The position numbers were made by a program, and so were the translations under genes. The notes beneath the pieces were generated by a model. That model saw nothing but the letters and a program-made list of their open reading frames with translations. It was not told the DNA's origin and did no database searches. Shown here piece after piece: positions 30,292 to 39,615 of a stretch of DNA of 64,000 nt. Location of the stretch: positions 248,001 to 312,000 of the forward strand of contig NZ_BMDA01000003.1 of assembly GCF_014635545.1 (NCBI RefSeq), read 5' to 3'. Within the stretch, counting starts at the first letter, position 1; each line of letters opens with the position of its first letter. This DNA comes from Acinetobacter courvalinii (GTDB lineage Bacteria > Pseudomonadota > Gammaproteobacteria > Pseudomonadales > Moraxellaceae).

Positions 30292-30600
30292 ATGTACATG
30301 TTAAATGTTCAAATTATTCGGTTCGTAGACTCATCTTTTCCTGGATGGGTTGAGTGTCTATTAACCGATACTTCGAATCGACAATGGTTTTTTATAGATA
30401 AAGTTCCTGTTTTTACGGAAATGAATTTGCATGAAACGAGTAGCTATCCACAGCATGGGCAGATTGCGTGTGAAATAATTCACTTATGGACTGAACAAGA
30501 TGGGCAGAAACGTTGCATTATAACGACTGAACAACCTTGGGGAATTTCGGCAAAGGATGGTGAAGTAGAGTTCGAAGTGTTTTATGATCAACTAAAATGA
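30292..30600 (+). CDS. hypothetical small protein
   Basis: This 102-residue cytoplasmic protein (100 if the second ATG at 30298 is used) has no signal peptide and no transmembrane segment. It is rich in aromatic and acidic residues (PGWVECLL, RQWFFIDKVPVF, EVEFEVFYDQLK) and looks like an all-beta or alpha/beta fold. The ribosome-binding site is weak. Coding use resembles the neighbours, though slightly more AT-rich. I do not recognise the family. Confidence 0.6.
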   Translation: MYMLNVQIIRFVDSSFPGWVECLLTDTSNRQWFFIDKVPVFTEMNLHETSSYPQHGQIACEIIHLWTEQDGQKRCIITTEQPWGISAKDGEVEFEVFYDQLK

Positions 30601-30654
30601 AAAAAGCAGAGTCAAATAATAAAATTCATTTTAATAATAACAGGATATATTGTA

Positions 30655-31023
30655 ATGAATCAGAACCAACTCGAACAATGCGCGTTGCATTATGTGCAAA
30701 ACCTGCCTTTTGCAATCCAGTCGCAACCTTTTGGTCCCGAATTTGAGGTATTCAAAGTCTTTGACAAAATGTTTATGTATATCGGGTTTAATGCCGGAAC
30801 ATTGCTTGTCACGGTGAAATGTAAACCAGAGAAAAGTCTGGAATATCAGGAACTCTATTCTGCGATTTCAGCGGGTTATCACATGAATAAGAAACACTGG
30901 ATTTCGATTGCCTGTAGTCCAGAGCTTAGCCCTGATCTGGTACAGGATCTCATTCAGGATTCCTATGATCTCATCATAGCGAAGCTACCACTTAAAACCC
31001 GAAAACTGATCGGGAGTGTTTAA
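30655..31023 (+). CDS. MmcQ/YjbR family protein
   Basis: YjbR-like proteins have a CyaY-like alpha/beta fold and are annotated as possible DNA-binding proteins; their role is unknown. The 122-residue sequence has the family pattern FEVFKVFDKMFMYIGF (about residues 30-45), TVKCKPEKS (about 52-60) and the HMNKKHWISI stretch (about 75-84). An AACAGGATA ribosome-binding site precedes ATG 30655. A strong terminator follows at once. Confidence 0.85.
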   Translation: MNQNQLEQCALHYVQNLPFAIQSQPFGPEFEVFKVFDKMFMYIGFNAGTLLVTVKCKPEKSLEYQELYSAISAGYHMNKKHWISIACSPELSPDLVQDLIQDSYDLIIAKLPLKTRKLIGSV

Positions 31024-31025
31024 AT

Positions 31026-31058
31026 AAAAAAAGCAGCGTTTATGCTGCTTTTTTTATT
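31026..31058. terminator. bidirectional rho-independent terminator
   Basis: A perfect 12-bp stem (31026-31037 and 31044-31055) has a GTTTAT loop and built-in A and T tracts. It lies between the convergent YjbR-like and SPFH genes. Confidence 0.85.
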
Positions 31059-31069
31059 GGATGGATAGC

Positions 31070-31921
31070 TTAATGTTTGCCCATGATGCCACGGATGGCA
31101 TTGAGTACATCGGCAGGCAGAACCACGGTTTTGGCATTGCCAGATTTAGATAAATCCTGCATTGCTTTCACGTATTGTTCACCGAGCAGATACGCCACAG
31201 GGATTTCTTTATCACCTACCGCACTGGTCACCATTTCAATGGCACGTTGTGAAGACTCGGCAAGCACAACCTGTGCTTCTGCATCACGACGAGACGCTTC
31301 CAGACGACCATCCGCTTCCAGAATTGCAGCCTGTTTTTCACCATCCGCTTTGGTCACAGTGGCACGACGCTGACGTTCAGCGGCTGCTTGCGCTTCCATC
31401 GCTGCCTGCATGGTATGTGATGGTTGAATATCCTGAATTTCCACGGTTTTCAGGGTAATACCCCAATCTGAAATATCATCAGAAATGGCCGCTTTTAATT
31501 TCGCCTTGATGTGATCACGCGAAGAAAGCGCATCATCCAGATCCATTTCACCCACGATCGAACGCAGTGACGTCTGCACCAAGTTTTGAATAGCCCAGGT
31601 ATAGTTCTCAATCCCGTACACCGCTTTTTCTGGTGTGGTCAGATTGATATACGCTACGGCATTCATGACCAACACCGCATTGTCGCGGGTAATCACTTCT
31701 TGTGAAGGAATATCCAGAACAATATCTTTGGTGGTAATTTTATATGCCACTTCATCCACATAAGGAATCACGAAATTTAGGCCTGGACTCAACGTGGTAT
31801 GGTATTTACCTAAACGTTGCACAATCCATTTATAACCTTGGGGAACAATACGTACCCCTTTAAAAATAGTTACACCGATAAAAGCTAAAAAAGCTAAAAC
31901 AACAATCGTACCGACAGACAT
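31070..31921 (-). CDS. SPFH/Band-7 membrane protein (QmcA/paraslipin-like)
   Basis: This stomatin-like inner-membrane protein forms large oligomeric cages and is linked to membrane microdomains and protease control. The 283-residue protein has one N-terminal transmembrane segment (about residues 4-21). The Band-7 domain follows (VPQGYKWIVQRLGKY, TRDNAVLVMNAVAYI), and then a coiled-coil region rich in Ala and Glu (about 170-225). It is paired with an NfeD gene 18 bp upstream on the same strand, the standard SPFH/NfeD arrangement. Confidence 0.92.
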   Translation of the reverse strand: MSVGTIVVLAFLAFIGVTIFKGVRIVPQGYKWIVQRLGKYHTTLSPGLNFVIPYVDEVAYKITTKDIVLDIPSQEVITRDNAVLVMNAVAYINLTTPEKAVYGIENYTWAIQNLVQTSLRSIVGEMDLDDALSSRDHIKAKLKAAISDDISDWGITLKTVEIQDIQPSHTMQAAMEAQAAAERQRRATVTKADGEKQAAILEADGRLEASRRDAEAQVVLAESSQRAIEMVTSAVGDKEIPVAYLLGEQYVKAMQDLSKSGNAKTVVLPADVLNAIRGIMGKH

Positions 31922-31939
31922 TAGAAACCCTCTTTGTGT

Positions 31940-32398
31940 TTATGACGTATGAGGTTGAACGACTAAATCATTACCCAAAATATCAACCACGCGAACGCGA
32001 TCACCGACCTGTACCGGAGTTGTACAACGGCAATGCCATTCATCAGAACCTAAAACAGGGATCGGAAAGCGTACAATAATTTGTCCATGCTCAAGTCCGG
32101 TCTGGATCACCATACCGACTTGACCAATGGTTGCTTCGCGAGGGAGACCCGCTTTGGTTTTATCAATCGACAGCGGTTTGATAAATTTGAACCAGAGAAT
32201 CGTACATAAAATAGATAAAATACCCCAAGTAATCACTTGGGTGGTAAAACCCATCATCGGGAAAAGCCACAGTAAAATACACACCATGACTGCTGCTATG
32301 CCAAACCACAATGCAGCAAAAGCAGGCAAAATCAGTTCTGAAAGAATCAGTAAAATCCCTAATACAAACCAGTGCCAAGGTTCAACTACAAATTCCAT
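31940..32398 (-). CDS. NfeD-family membrane protein
   Basis: NfeD proteins accompany SPFH proteins. This is the short form (152 residues) with no protease domain. It has several transmembrane segments in the first 75 residues. A C-terminal OB-fold (about 85-150) contains GQVGMVIQTG, VRFPIPVLGSDEWHCR and GDRVRVVDILGNDLVV. It is first in a two-gene operon with the SPFH gene. Confidence 0.9.
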   Translation of the reverse strand: MEFVVEPWHWFVLGILLILSELILPAFAALWFGIAAVMVCILLWLFPMMGFTTQVITWGILSILCTILWFKFIKPLSIDKTKAGLPREATIGQVGMVIQTGLEHGQIIVRFPIPVLGSDEWHCRCTTPVQVGDRVRVVDILGNDLVVQPHTS

Positions 32399-32507
32399 AG
32401 ATTTGCTCGCATAACTAAACGGAGTAGAGGTGAAAAAATATTCACCTTAGCACTGTAGCAGATGATTATGTTTATGAATATGAAAAGATTGTTTTTTTAG
32501 GCATTGC

Positions 32508-32564
32508 GGCTGTTGAGGACTAAAAAACCTGTGGCTAATGCACGTTTTAGTGGTCTCAACAGCC
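32508..32564. repeat. long imperfect inverted repeat
   Basis: GGCTGTTGAG (32508-32517) is the exact complement of CTCAACAGCC (32555-32564). Inside, TAAAA (32521-32525) faces TTTTA (32545-32549). No T-tract follows on either strand, so it is not a classic terminator. It lies 13 bp past the patatin-like gene stop on the minus strand and could be a 3'-end structure. Confidence 0.5.
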
Positions 32565-32576
32565 TTTCAGGAGAGA

Positions 32577-33494
32577 TTAGAATTTTGGTCGTGGTGCCGG
32601 TTTTAAGGCAGCGGGAGATTTCTTGAATGCGCTAATTGCATTTTGAATCGCTGTGATCTTGGCCTGAGCTGCTTTTTCACCTTCTAAAATGGCTTGATTA
32701 CTCGATTTAAGATCTAGTACACCTAGATGACCCACTTTAGGTTGAATCACGATGGTGGCCTGATTCAGTTCTTCATTAATGCTTTGTTGACCCATGATAT
32801 TAATGGTCTGGTCTAACAAGCCCCACATGCTGAGCGGCTTACCACCGACAGGTCGTGCAGAAATGTCCACCGCAATCACGATATCGGCACCCATATCCTT
32901 CGCGGTTTTCACCGGAATTGGACTGACCAAGCCACCATCCACATATTTGGTCTTGCCGATGACCGCAGGGACAAAGACATTCGGAATACTGCAAGAGGCA
33001 CGTACCGCCTGACCGGCATTGCCTTTAATAAACTCGGCTTTTTTGCCACTGTCTAAACGGGTGGCGACTGCAGCAAAACGAATCGGGAATTGCTCAATTG
33101 GCTTATTGCCGACTTGGCTATTTACATAATTCTGGAGTTTCTGACCGAGAATAATGCCTTGGCTATTAATGGTCAGATCACGTAAATCCGATTCTTGCAG
33201 TTTCAGGGCAAGGTTTTGCATTTGATAAGGTGTTTGACCGCTGGCATAAATACTGCCGACAAAGCTACCGGCACTGGTGCCTGTCACGATTTTCGGTTTG
33301 ATACCATGCGATTCTAAGACTTTAATCACACCAATATGGGCAAAGCCTTTGGCACCGCCGCCGCCTAATGCCAGTGCAACCACAGGCTCACGTGCCTGAA
33401 TTGCGGTGGTGGGTGGAGTTTTCTTTGTGATCTGATCACAGCCAAATAAAGCAAGACCAAAAACAGCCAAGCAGGACAGACGAGCAATGTTCAT
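32577..33494 (-). CDS. patatin-like phospholipase family lipoprotein (RssA-like)
   Basis: This is a serine acyl hydrolase with a Ser-Asp dyad. ATG 33494 gives a clear lipoprotein signal (LALFGC, Cys19); an ATG at 33530 would add twelve residues. The oxyanion loop ALGGGGAKGFAHIG (about residues 41-54), the nucleophile motif GTSAGS and the catalytic Asp in DGGLVSP are all present. The 305-residue length and HIGVIKVLESHGI are typical of the RssA branch. It may act on envelope lipids. It is followed upstream by a PlsC-like gene in the same direction. Confidence 0.88.
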   Translation of the reverse strand: MNIARLSCLAVFGLALFGCDQITKKTPPTTAIQAREPVVALALGGGGAKGFAHIGVIKVLESHGIKPKIVTGTSAGSFVGSIYASGQTPYQMQNLALKLQESDLRDLTINSQGIILGQKLQNYVNSQVGNKPIEQFPIRFAAVATRLDSGKKAEFIKGNAGQAVRASCSIPNVFVPAVIGKTKYVDGGLVSPIPVKTAKDMGADIVIAVDISARPVGGKPLSMWGLLDQTINIMGQQSINEELNQATIVIQPKVGHLGVLDLKSSNQAILEGEKAAQAKITAIQNAISAFKKSPAALKPAPRPKF

Positions 33495-33556
33495 AACAAA
33501 TGCAGATAAAATGTACAAAAAGATGGGCACATCAGAGCAGATTTGCCCTTCATTTT

Positions 33557-34183
33557 CTAGTTTTTTTTCACAAGTTTTTGTAAGGGTTCAGCCAACCAAT
33601 CCGGATTTTTCGGCGAGAAGTGACCGACATAACGTTGCATGATCTGATCAAGGTCTTGCTGGTAATGTCCGGTCGGGGTAAATGCGCCCAAACAGTAAAT
33701 GGTTTTATGGTCATAATCAAAGGCAAACATCACAATCGGAATGCCGGCTGCATGGGCAATGTGATAAAAACCACTTTTCATTTTTTCGGCTTTTTTACGG
33801 GTGCCTTCAGGCGCCATACCGACCCAGATTTTGTCATGCTGTTGAATGGTGGCAACCACTTGTTCAGTCAGACCATGGGCACTATCGCGACGAACCGGAA
33901 TCAGTCCGGCCCAGTTTAATAGTGGCTGGAAAGGCGGCTTGAATAAGGTGTCTTTACCCAGCACGGTCACTTTTAAGCCCAATCCGCCAATTGCCAGAAA
34001 ACCATACCAGCCATCGATATTGGAGGTATGTGGAGAAATGATCGCGACAGCTTTAGGCAGGTTGGGAATTTCTCCGACCACAGTCCAGCCTTGGGCAAGA
34101 AAGAGCTTTTTACACAATGCACGGCTATAAGCTGTGCCACGTTGTGGAACCAGGGGCGGTAAATCTGGAAAATGTTGTGGCAT
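33557..34183 (-). CDS. 1-acyl-glycerol-3-phosphate acyltransferase-like protein
   Basis: This PlsC-superfamily acyltransferase transfers an acyl chain to a (lyso)phospholipid. The HX4D motif HTSNID (about residues 52-57) and the substrate motif PEGTRKKAEKMKSGF (about 125-139) are present. The 208-residue protein is of the short type that differs from canonical PlsC. It lies in tandem with the patatin-like gene, suggesting phospholipid remodelling, but that link is inference. Confidence 0.87.
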   Translation of the reverse strand: MPQHFPDLPPLVPQRGTAYSRALCKKLFLAQGWTVVGEIPNLPKAVAIISPHTSNIDGWYGFLAIGGLGLKVTVLGKDTLFKPPFQPLLNWAGLIPVRRDSAHGLTEQVVATIQQHDKIWVGMAPEGTRKKAEKMKSGFYHIAHAAGIPIVMFAFDYDHKTIYCLGAFTPTGHYQQDLDQIMQRYVGHFSPKNPDWLAEPLQKLVKKN

Positions 34184-34327
34184 ACATGAATATAAATAAT
34201 GACAACTTTATTCATGTTAAACGCTGATGACAGCGACTGCATTGGCAAAAAATAAGATTTTATTGCCAGAAGAATAAAAGGATTGGATACTGATGCTCCC
34301 TTATTACTCCAGCGCTGGAAACTGAAA

Positions 34328-35584
34328 ATGCCGAATCTTCGTCAGGTTTACATTTTATTGTTTTCTTTGTATTGGGCGCAGGGTTTGTCTGTAGGCTTTA
34401 TGACCCATGCCTTGCCCGTGATTCTGAGGGCGCAAGGTGTATCGCTTGCCCATATTGGTGGCTTTGGCTTATTGATGCTGCCATGGTCGATCAAAGTGTT
34501 TTGGGCGGCTTATGTTGATCGTCTGGCCTTATCATCCCGATTAGGGCATTACCGTAGCTGGATTATTCCCACACAATTATCCAGTGTACTGATCCTGATG
34601 ATCTTGTCCTTTTTCCCGATTCAGGCACTGGATCAACCCGGCTATCTGCTGGTTTTCTTTGTCTTGCTGTTTTTAATGAATTTAACCGGTGCCACGCAGG
34701 ACATTGCAACCGATGGTCTGGCAGTCAACTTACTCAAAACAGATCAACAGCACTGGGGCAATACCTTTCAGGTGATTGGGTCACGCCTTGGGTTTATCGT
34801 GGGGGGCGGGGCAGTGCTCTGGTGTCTGGACTGGTTACACTGGCAAACCACCTTTTTGGCGTTGGCCTTGTTGGTATTTCTCAATACTTTACCCGTATTG
34901 TTATATTGTGAACCTACGCATGAAAACTCAACGACAAGAACGCAGACATCTTCTGTGCCCTTGTTGCAGGCAATTAAGGCCTATTTAAACTATTTTCAAT
35001 CGTCAGCAGAATTAAAAGCCTGGTTACTGGTCCTGATCAGTTTCAAAGTAGCTGACGGGCTTTCAGGGCCTTTATTAAAGCCACTGATGGTGGATATGGG
35101 ATTGAACTTCACCCAGATCGGGGTTTATATCACCATGTTCGGTGCGGTCGCTGCGCTGCTTGGGGCGGGGATGGCCGGACTGCTGCTCAAGCATTATTCC
35201 AGAATAGCCTGTTTGATGCTTTTCTCTATTCTAAAAATTATTAGCTTGCTGGCTTATGCAATGATTGCTCACGGCTATGAAAGCCATGTCCAGATTGCAC
35301 ATGTCTGGTTATATACCGTCAATGCCTTTGAAGATGCTTGTTCTGCCATGCTGTTGGTGGTGATGCTGACACTGGTCATGCAATATAGTCGTAAACAATG
35401 TGCCGGAACGGACTTTACTTTTCAGGTCTCGATCATGGCGACTGTCAGTGGCTTGCTGTATTTAATCAGTGGATTTGCTGGAGATGTATGGGGCTACTCT
35501 GGTTATTTGAGTTTTATCTGTGTGGTTGCGATGGTTTGTTTATGGCCGATTTTTTATTGGAAAAATAAAGTAAGCTCAGTTTAG
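34328..35584 (+). CDS. MFS transporter (AmpG / FptX-like)
   Basis: This 12-segment inner-membrane major facilitator protein has 418 residues from ATG 34328. A TTG at 34283 would add fifteen residues but its ribosome-binding site is too close. The GATQDIATDG motif (about residues 133-142) resembles the SxxQDxxxDA motif of AmpG permeases and of RhtX/FptX siderophore importers. The substrate could be muropeptides, a siderophore or another small molecule; the sequence does not decide. It is divergent from the acyltransferase gene. Confidence 0.82.
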   Translation: MPNLRQVYILLFSLYWAQGLSVGFMTHALPVILRAQGVSLAHIGGFGLLMLPWSIKVFWAAYVDRLALSSRLGHYRSWIIPTQLSSVLILMILSFFPIQALDQPGYLLVFFVLLFLMNLTGATQDIATDGLAVNLLKTDQQHWGNTFQVIGSRLGFIVGGGAVLWCLDWLHWQTTFLALALLVFLNTLPVLLYCEPTHENSTTRTQTSSVPLLQAIKAYLNYFQSSAELKAWLLVLISFKVADGLSGPLLKPLMVDMGLNFTQIGVYITMFGAVAALLGAGMAGLLLKHYSRIACLMLFSILKIISLLAYAMIAHGYESHVQIAHVWLYTVNAFEDACSAMLLVVMLTLVMQYSRKQCAGTDFTFQVSIMATVSGLLYLISGFAGDVWGYSGYLSFICVVAMVCLWPIFYWKNKVSSV

Positions 35585-35925
35585 ATTTTTATTACAAATA
35601 TATTGCTAAACATAATAGAAATGAAACAAAACATGAGCCTGTTTAAGTTTGCTTTATCTTGATATTTCCTGTTTTTAGTCTGAAATGAAGGATTTTCTGA
35701 ATTGAGATTGTTTTCACAATGTCCTGCCAATTTGCATTATTAATTATTTGATAGAGCAATTAATTTATTAAATTATAAAGGTATAGAGTGAAATCTTAAT
35801 AGACAGCTAAAATGTATAAAAATTAAACTTTAGTCGAAATTAGAATAAATAAATAAGATTTTAATTATTTTGTCATATAAAGTTAATGTGTAGGATTTGT
35901 TACAAATTAAACCAGGATGTAAACA
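35585..35925. other. AT-rich intergenic region before porin B
   Basis: 341 bases have no coding character. They should include the porin promoter; the sequence around 35740-35880 is very AT-rich. No specific operator was recognised. Confidence 0.4.
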
Positions 35926-37032
35926 ATGAAAATCAAAATTGTAACAGCAGCAGTGCTCAGTTTACTTGCAACCACAACATTTGCAGTACCAACCTTTTAC
36001 GGGGAGATTGATGCCAGTGTTGATTATTTACCAGAAAAAAATGCAACAAAATCAAATAAAGATGTTTGGGAAATCAGCTCAAACAGCTCATTCCTCGGTC
36101 TTAAGGGAGAGGAAAAGCTGACGGACCGTTTAAGTGCCGTGTATGCAATTGAATGGGGTTTTAGTGCTGATGGTGATAGCAGTGACTGGACACAGCGTAA
36201 CCGTTTTGTAGGTTTAAAAGATGCCCAGTTGGGTACCTTAAAAATTGGTAAGCATGATACGCCTGTAAAACAGTTATCTAGTGTGGTTGATACCTTTAAT
36301 AACTATGTAGCGAACAAAGCCGATATCGGTGGTATTTTCACAGGTGAAAACCGTATTGATAATGTACTGGTTTATGAATCCCCAGCTGTTCAATTACTGG
36401 ATGGTGCATTTAAGGTGAATGCCTTACTTGCAACAGGTGAGTCTTCTGGGATCAAGGCGACTAGCGGTGGTGCAAAAGTTGCAGGCCGTGGTTTGGGTGA
36501 TGCATGGTCAGCATCGGTGACCTATGATAATCCATTGCTGGTGGCAGGTATTGGTTACGATAAAGCCATTCCAAGTAACTTCTTAGGGCGTGGCTTCTTG
36601 AATGCGGCTGAACCTGCAATTACAGGGGGGAGCCTCTTCGCTGCAGCCAATACGGTTCGTGCCATTGGTAAAGTGACGCCACTTGAAGGTTTGGCATTAA
36701 AAGCCCTCTATCAAAGCTCTGAAGTAGAAAAAGCTGAAGGAAATGCAGCAGGTTCAGAAAATATTGACGATGCACAAGGCTGGTTAGTGGGCGCGGAATA
36801 TAATCTTCCACAAGCCAAAAACTGGACAGTCAAAGGCCAATATAGTCAGAATGACACCAGTTTTAAAAATAATACTGCCGACTTTAAAGCGAAGCAGGTG
36901 ATTGCTGGTGCAGACTATGCTTTTAACAAACAGGTCAAAACCTATGGTTATGTAGGTTATTTAACCCTTGAGCAGGCCAGCAAAAAAGATAAGCAACCGG
37001 TTGCAGGTCTAGGACTGGAATTTAAATTCTAA
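35926..37032 (+). CDS. Gram-negative porin (copy B)
   Basis: This 368-residue porin precursor is clearly paralogous to the porin at 19686. Both share the mature start FYGEIDAS/LYGEIDAS, the SLGLKGEEKLT-type strand, TQRNRF/SQRNRF, and the C-terminal LEFKF with terminal Phe. The signal peptide ends at TFA-VP (about residue 20). An AACCAGGATGT ribosome-binding region precedes the ATG. It is monocistronic, with a very stable terminator. Porin B has no adjoining transporter; the next gene downstream is pmrC, under its own control. Confidence 0.9.
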   Translation: MKIKIVTAAVLSLLATTTFAVPTFYGEIDASVDYLPEKNATKSNKDVWEISSNSSFLGLKGEEKLTDRLSAVYAIEWGFSADGDSSDWTQRNRFVGLKDAQLGTLKIGKHDTPVKQLSSVVDTFNNYVANKADIGGIFTGENRIDNVLVYESPAVQLLDGAFKVNALLATGESSGIKATSGGAKVAGRGLGDAWSASVTYDNPLLVAGIGYDKAIPSNFLGRGFLNAAEPAITGGSLFAAANTVRAIGKVTPLEGLALKALYQSSEVEKAEGNAAGSENIDDAQGWLVGAEYNLPQAKNWTVKGQYSQNDTSFKNNTADFKAKQVIAGADYAFNKQVKTYGYVGYLTLEQASKKDKQPVAGLGLEFKF

Positions 37033-37050
37033 ACTTGGCTTTTTGCAAGT

Positions 37051-37085
37051 ACGCCCTTTAAGTTCGCTTAAAGGGCGTTTTTTAT
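37051..37085 (+). terminator. strong rho-independent terminator of porin B
   Basis: A perfect 12-bp stem (37051-37062 and 37067-37078) with a TTCG tetraloop is followed by TTTTTTATT. It separates the porin from the pmrCAB promoter. Confidence 0.9.
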
Positions 37086-37210
37086 TAATTCATAAAATCA
37101 TAGTAAATTAAGACCAATCGCATTAAACTGTTTTTAGAAAACAGGATGTTATTTAAACTTTTATTAAAATTATGACTGCACCGAATACTTTTAGTTTGCT
37201 TCTGATGCAG

Positions 37211-37227
37211 TTTAAGTCATTTTTAAG
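37211..37227 (+). promoter_or_regulatory. PmrA box of the pmrCAB operon
   Basis: The direct repeat TTTAAG-TCATT-TTTAAG matches the Acinetobacter PmrA pattern HTTAAD-N5-HTTAAD exactly. A possible -10 element TATCTT begins 10 bp after it (37238-37243), and the pmrC ATG lies 46 bp downstream of the box. This is the expected place for an activator site overlapping -35. Confidence 0.75.
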
Positions 37228-37272
37228 TTTTTATTCTTATCTTTAAAACACTAAGAAATTTATTTTTAGATC

Positions 37273-38919
37273 ATGATGCCTATGTTGCTGCAAAGACTCA
37301 GAACCAAGCCAATTTCATTATTGACCTTTAATGTACTACTTGCCATCTGGTTAGGTGTGTTCCTGAACGTCGCTTTTTATGAAAAAATGTTGGCTTTAAC
37401 ACCCTATACAGGTATAAAGGCTGGACTTTTTGTCGCTGCTTCTGTGGGCGTGGTCACGGCCTTATATGCTTTTATTTTTCAGCTATTGAGCTGGAAATGG
37501 ACCGCAAAACTGCTGGCGATTGCTCTGGTCTTTATTGGCGGTTTTGCTGCCTATGCAGTCAATACCCTAGGGGTGTGGATTACCTCTGATCAGATTCAAA
37601 ACCTGATGCAAACCAACTTTTCCGAAGCACGAGACACCTGGTCCTGGCGCTTGTTGATCTGGATGGCCGGGATGGTACTGCTGCCGATTCTGGTGATTTT
37701 GATGACCAAAATCAAATCTGAATCCATTCCTCGGCAGCTGTTTAAAAAATTGATTGCTTCTGTCGTTTCCTTGACTTTGGTCGGTGGATTGTTATTTGTT
37801 TTCTATGTCGATTTTGCAGCTATTTTTCGTGAGAACCGCGATATCAAAGGCATGATCTCGCCTCAAAATATGATCACCTCTTCGGTGTCGTATTATAAAA
37901 AGAAAGCGCCTAAACAGAATTTACCGTTGGTACATTATGGTGAAGATGCACAGCGAACTCAGGCTGCAAAGGGTCTGCCTAAACTGATGGTGTTGGTGGT
38001 CGGTGAAACTGCCCGTGCAGAAAATTTCTCTTTAAATGGTTATGCCAAAGAGACCAATCCGAAATTAGCCAAGCAAAATATTATCAATTTCTCGCAAGTC
38101 AGTTCATGCGGTACGGCAACTGCTGTGTCGGTACCGTGTATGTTTTCAGGTATGCCGAGAGAAGATTATGATGAGCAGTTAGCAAGCCATCGTGAAGGCC
38201 TATTGGATATTGCCAAACGCGCAGGGTATCAGGTGACCTGGATTGACAATAATTCAGGCTGTAAGGGCACATGTGACCGGGTAGAACAGTTTAAAATTTC
38301 TGAGCCGATCCAGCAGAAATGGTGTAAGGATGGCGAATGTCTGGATGATATCCTGATTGATAGCTTAAAAGCCTATTTAGCGACGATCCCGAAAGACGAT
38401 ACCCAACCACGTTTAATCGTATTGCATCAAATGGGTAGTCATGGACCTGCCTATTATGAACGTATTCCGCCAGCATTCCGGGTATTCAAGCCAACATGTG
38501 ATACCAATGCCATTCAAGGCTGTACGCAGGAAGCACTGATTAACAGTTATGATAATACCTTGCTTTATACCGATTATGTGCTGGATTCATTGATCGAAAC
38601 CTTGAAAAATACGACCCAATATCAAACGGGTTTGTGGTATCTATCTGATCATGGTGAATCGACCGGTGAGAGTGGCATGTATCTGCATGGCGCGCCTTAT
38701 GCCATTGCTCCGACTCAGCAGACCCATGTACCGATGTTGATGTGGTTCTCAAGCGCATGGCAACAACAGGCCAACAAACAGATGACATGTCTGGCCCAAC
38801 AAAGTAAAAATAAACTGAGCCAAGATAATCTGTTCCCGACCTTGTTAAGTTTGCTTGATGTAAAAACCAAAGTAATAAATGCTAAAGATGACATGTTAGA
38901 AACATGTGCTAACCCATAA
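37273..38919 (+). CDS. pmrC: lipid A phosphoethanolamine transferase PmrC (EptA)
   Basis: PmrC adds phosphoethanolamine to lipid A phosphates, lowering the surface charge and giving polymyxin resistance when overexpressed. The 548-residue protein has five N-terminal transmembrane segments and a periplasmic sulfatase-like domain. The Zn and nucleophile motif is GETARAE (Thr246, Glu245), with SCGTATAVSVPCMFSG (about residues 278-293) and DHGESTGE (about 457-464). It is first in pmrCAB, 14 bp before pmrA. Nothing suggests inactivation. Confidence 0.96.
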   Translation: MMPMLLQRLRTKPISLLTFNVLLAIWLGVFLNVAFYEKMLALTPYTGIKAGLFVAASVGVVTALYAFIFQLLSWKWTAKLLAIALVFIGGFAAYAVNTLGVWITSDQIQNLMQTNFSEARDTWSWRLLIWMAGMVLLPILVILMTKIKSESIPRQLFKKLIASVVSLTLVGGLLFVFYVDFAAIFRENRDIKGMISPQNMITSSVSYYKKKAPKQNLPLVHYGEDAQRTQAAKGLPKLMVLVVGETARAENFSLNGYAKETNPKLAKQNIINFSQVSSCGTATAVSVPCMFSGMPREDYDEQLASHREGLLDIAKRAGYQVTWIDNNSGCKGTCDRVEQFKISEPIQQKWCKDGECLDDILIDSLKAYLATIPKDDTQPRLIVLHQMGSHGPAYYERIPPAFRVFKPTCDTNAIQGCTQEALINSYDNTLLYTDYVLDSLIETLKNTTQYQTGLWYLSDHGESTGESGMYLHGAPYAIAPTQQTHVPMLMWFSSAWQQQANKQMTCLAQQSKNKLSQDNLFPTLLSLLDVKTKVINAKDDMLETCANP

Positions 38920-38933
38920 GGTGAAATGAAATC

Positions 38934-39611
38934 ATGACCAAGATCTTGATGATAGAAGATGATTTTATGATTGCAGAGTCAACATTGACTTTACTGCGAT
39001 ATCATCAGTTTGACGTGGAATGGGTCAATAACGGAGTCGATGGACTGGCTTTGCTCACCAAGCAATCTTTTGATCTGGTGCTTCTGGATTTGGGGCTGCC
39101 ACTCATGGACGGCATGCAGATCCTGAAACAGATTCGTCAACGCAGTGTCTTACCGGTCCTGATCATTTCCGCCAGAGACCAGTTGCAAAACCGGGTGGAT
39201 GGTTTGAATCAGGGCGCAGATGACTATCTGATTAAACCGTATGAGTTTGATGAGCTGTTGGCACGGATCAATGCCTTGTTACGCCGTGGCAATGTTGAAA
39301 CGGCACAACTGAAAAACCAGTCACAGTTGCTCAAAAGTGGCGAACTGACGCTGGATGTCGATCAGCATCTGGCTACTTTTAAAGGCCAGCAGATCGAATT
39401 GTCTAACCGGGAATGGGCGATTCTGATTCCGATGGTGACGCATCCGAATAAAATTTTCTCTAAAGCCAACCTCGAAGATAAGTTGTATGATTTCGACAGT
39501 GAAGTCACCAGTAATACCATTGAAGTGTATGTACATCACTTGCGGGCCAAACTGGGTAAAGACTTTATTCGGACCATTCGTGGTTTAGGTTATCGTTTGG
39601 GGCAGTCATAA
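38934..39611 (+). CDS. pmrA: two-component response regulator PmrA
   Basis: This OmpR-family regulator activates pmrCAB in response to low pH, Fe3+ or other PmrB signals. The receiver domain has acidic Asp9/Asp10, phosphoacceptor Asp52 (in LLDLGLP) and Lys in LIKPYE. The winged helix ends with IRTIRGLGYRLGQS. The 225-residue sequence is close to the A. baumannii protein as I remember it. The AAGGTG ribosome-binding site lies in the 14-bp gap after pmrC. Confidence 0.96.
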   Translation: MTKILMIEDDFMIAESTLTLLRYHQFDVEWVNNGVDGLALLTKQSFDLVLLDLGLPLMDGMQILKQIRQRSVLPVLIISARDQLQNRVDGLNQGADDYLIKPYEFDELLARINALLRRGNVETAQLKNQSQLLKSGELTLDVDQHLATFKGQQIELSNREWAILIPMVTHPNKIFSKANLEDKLYDFDSEVTSNTIEVYVHHLRAKLGKDFIRTIRGLGYRLGQS

Positions 39612-39615
39612 TACG

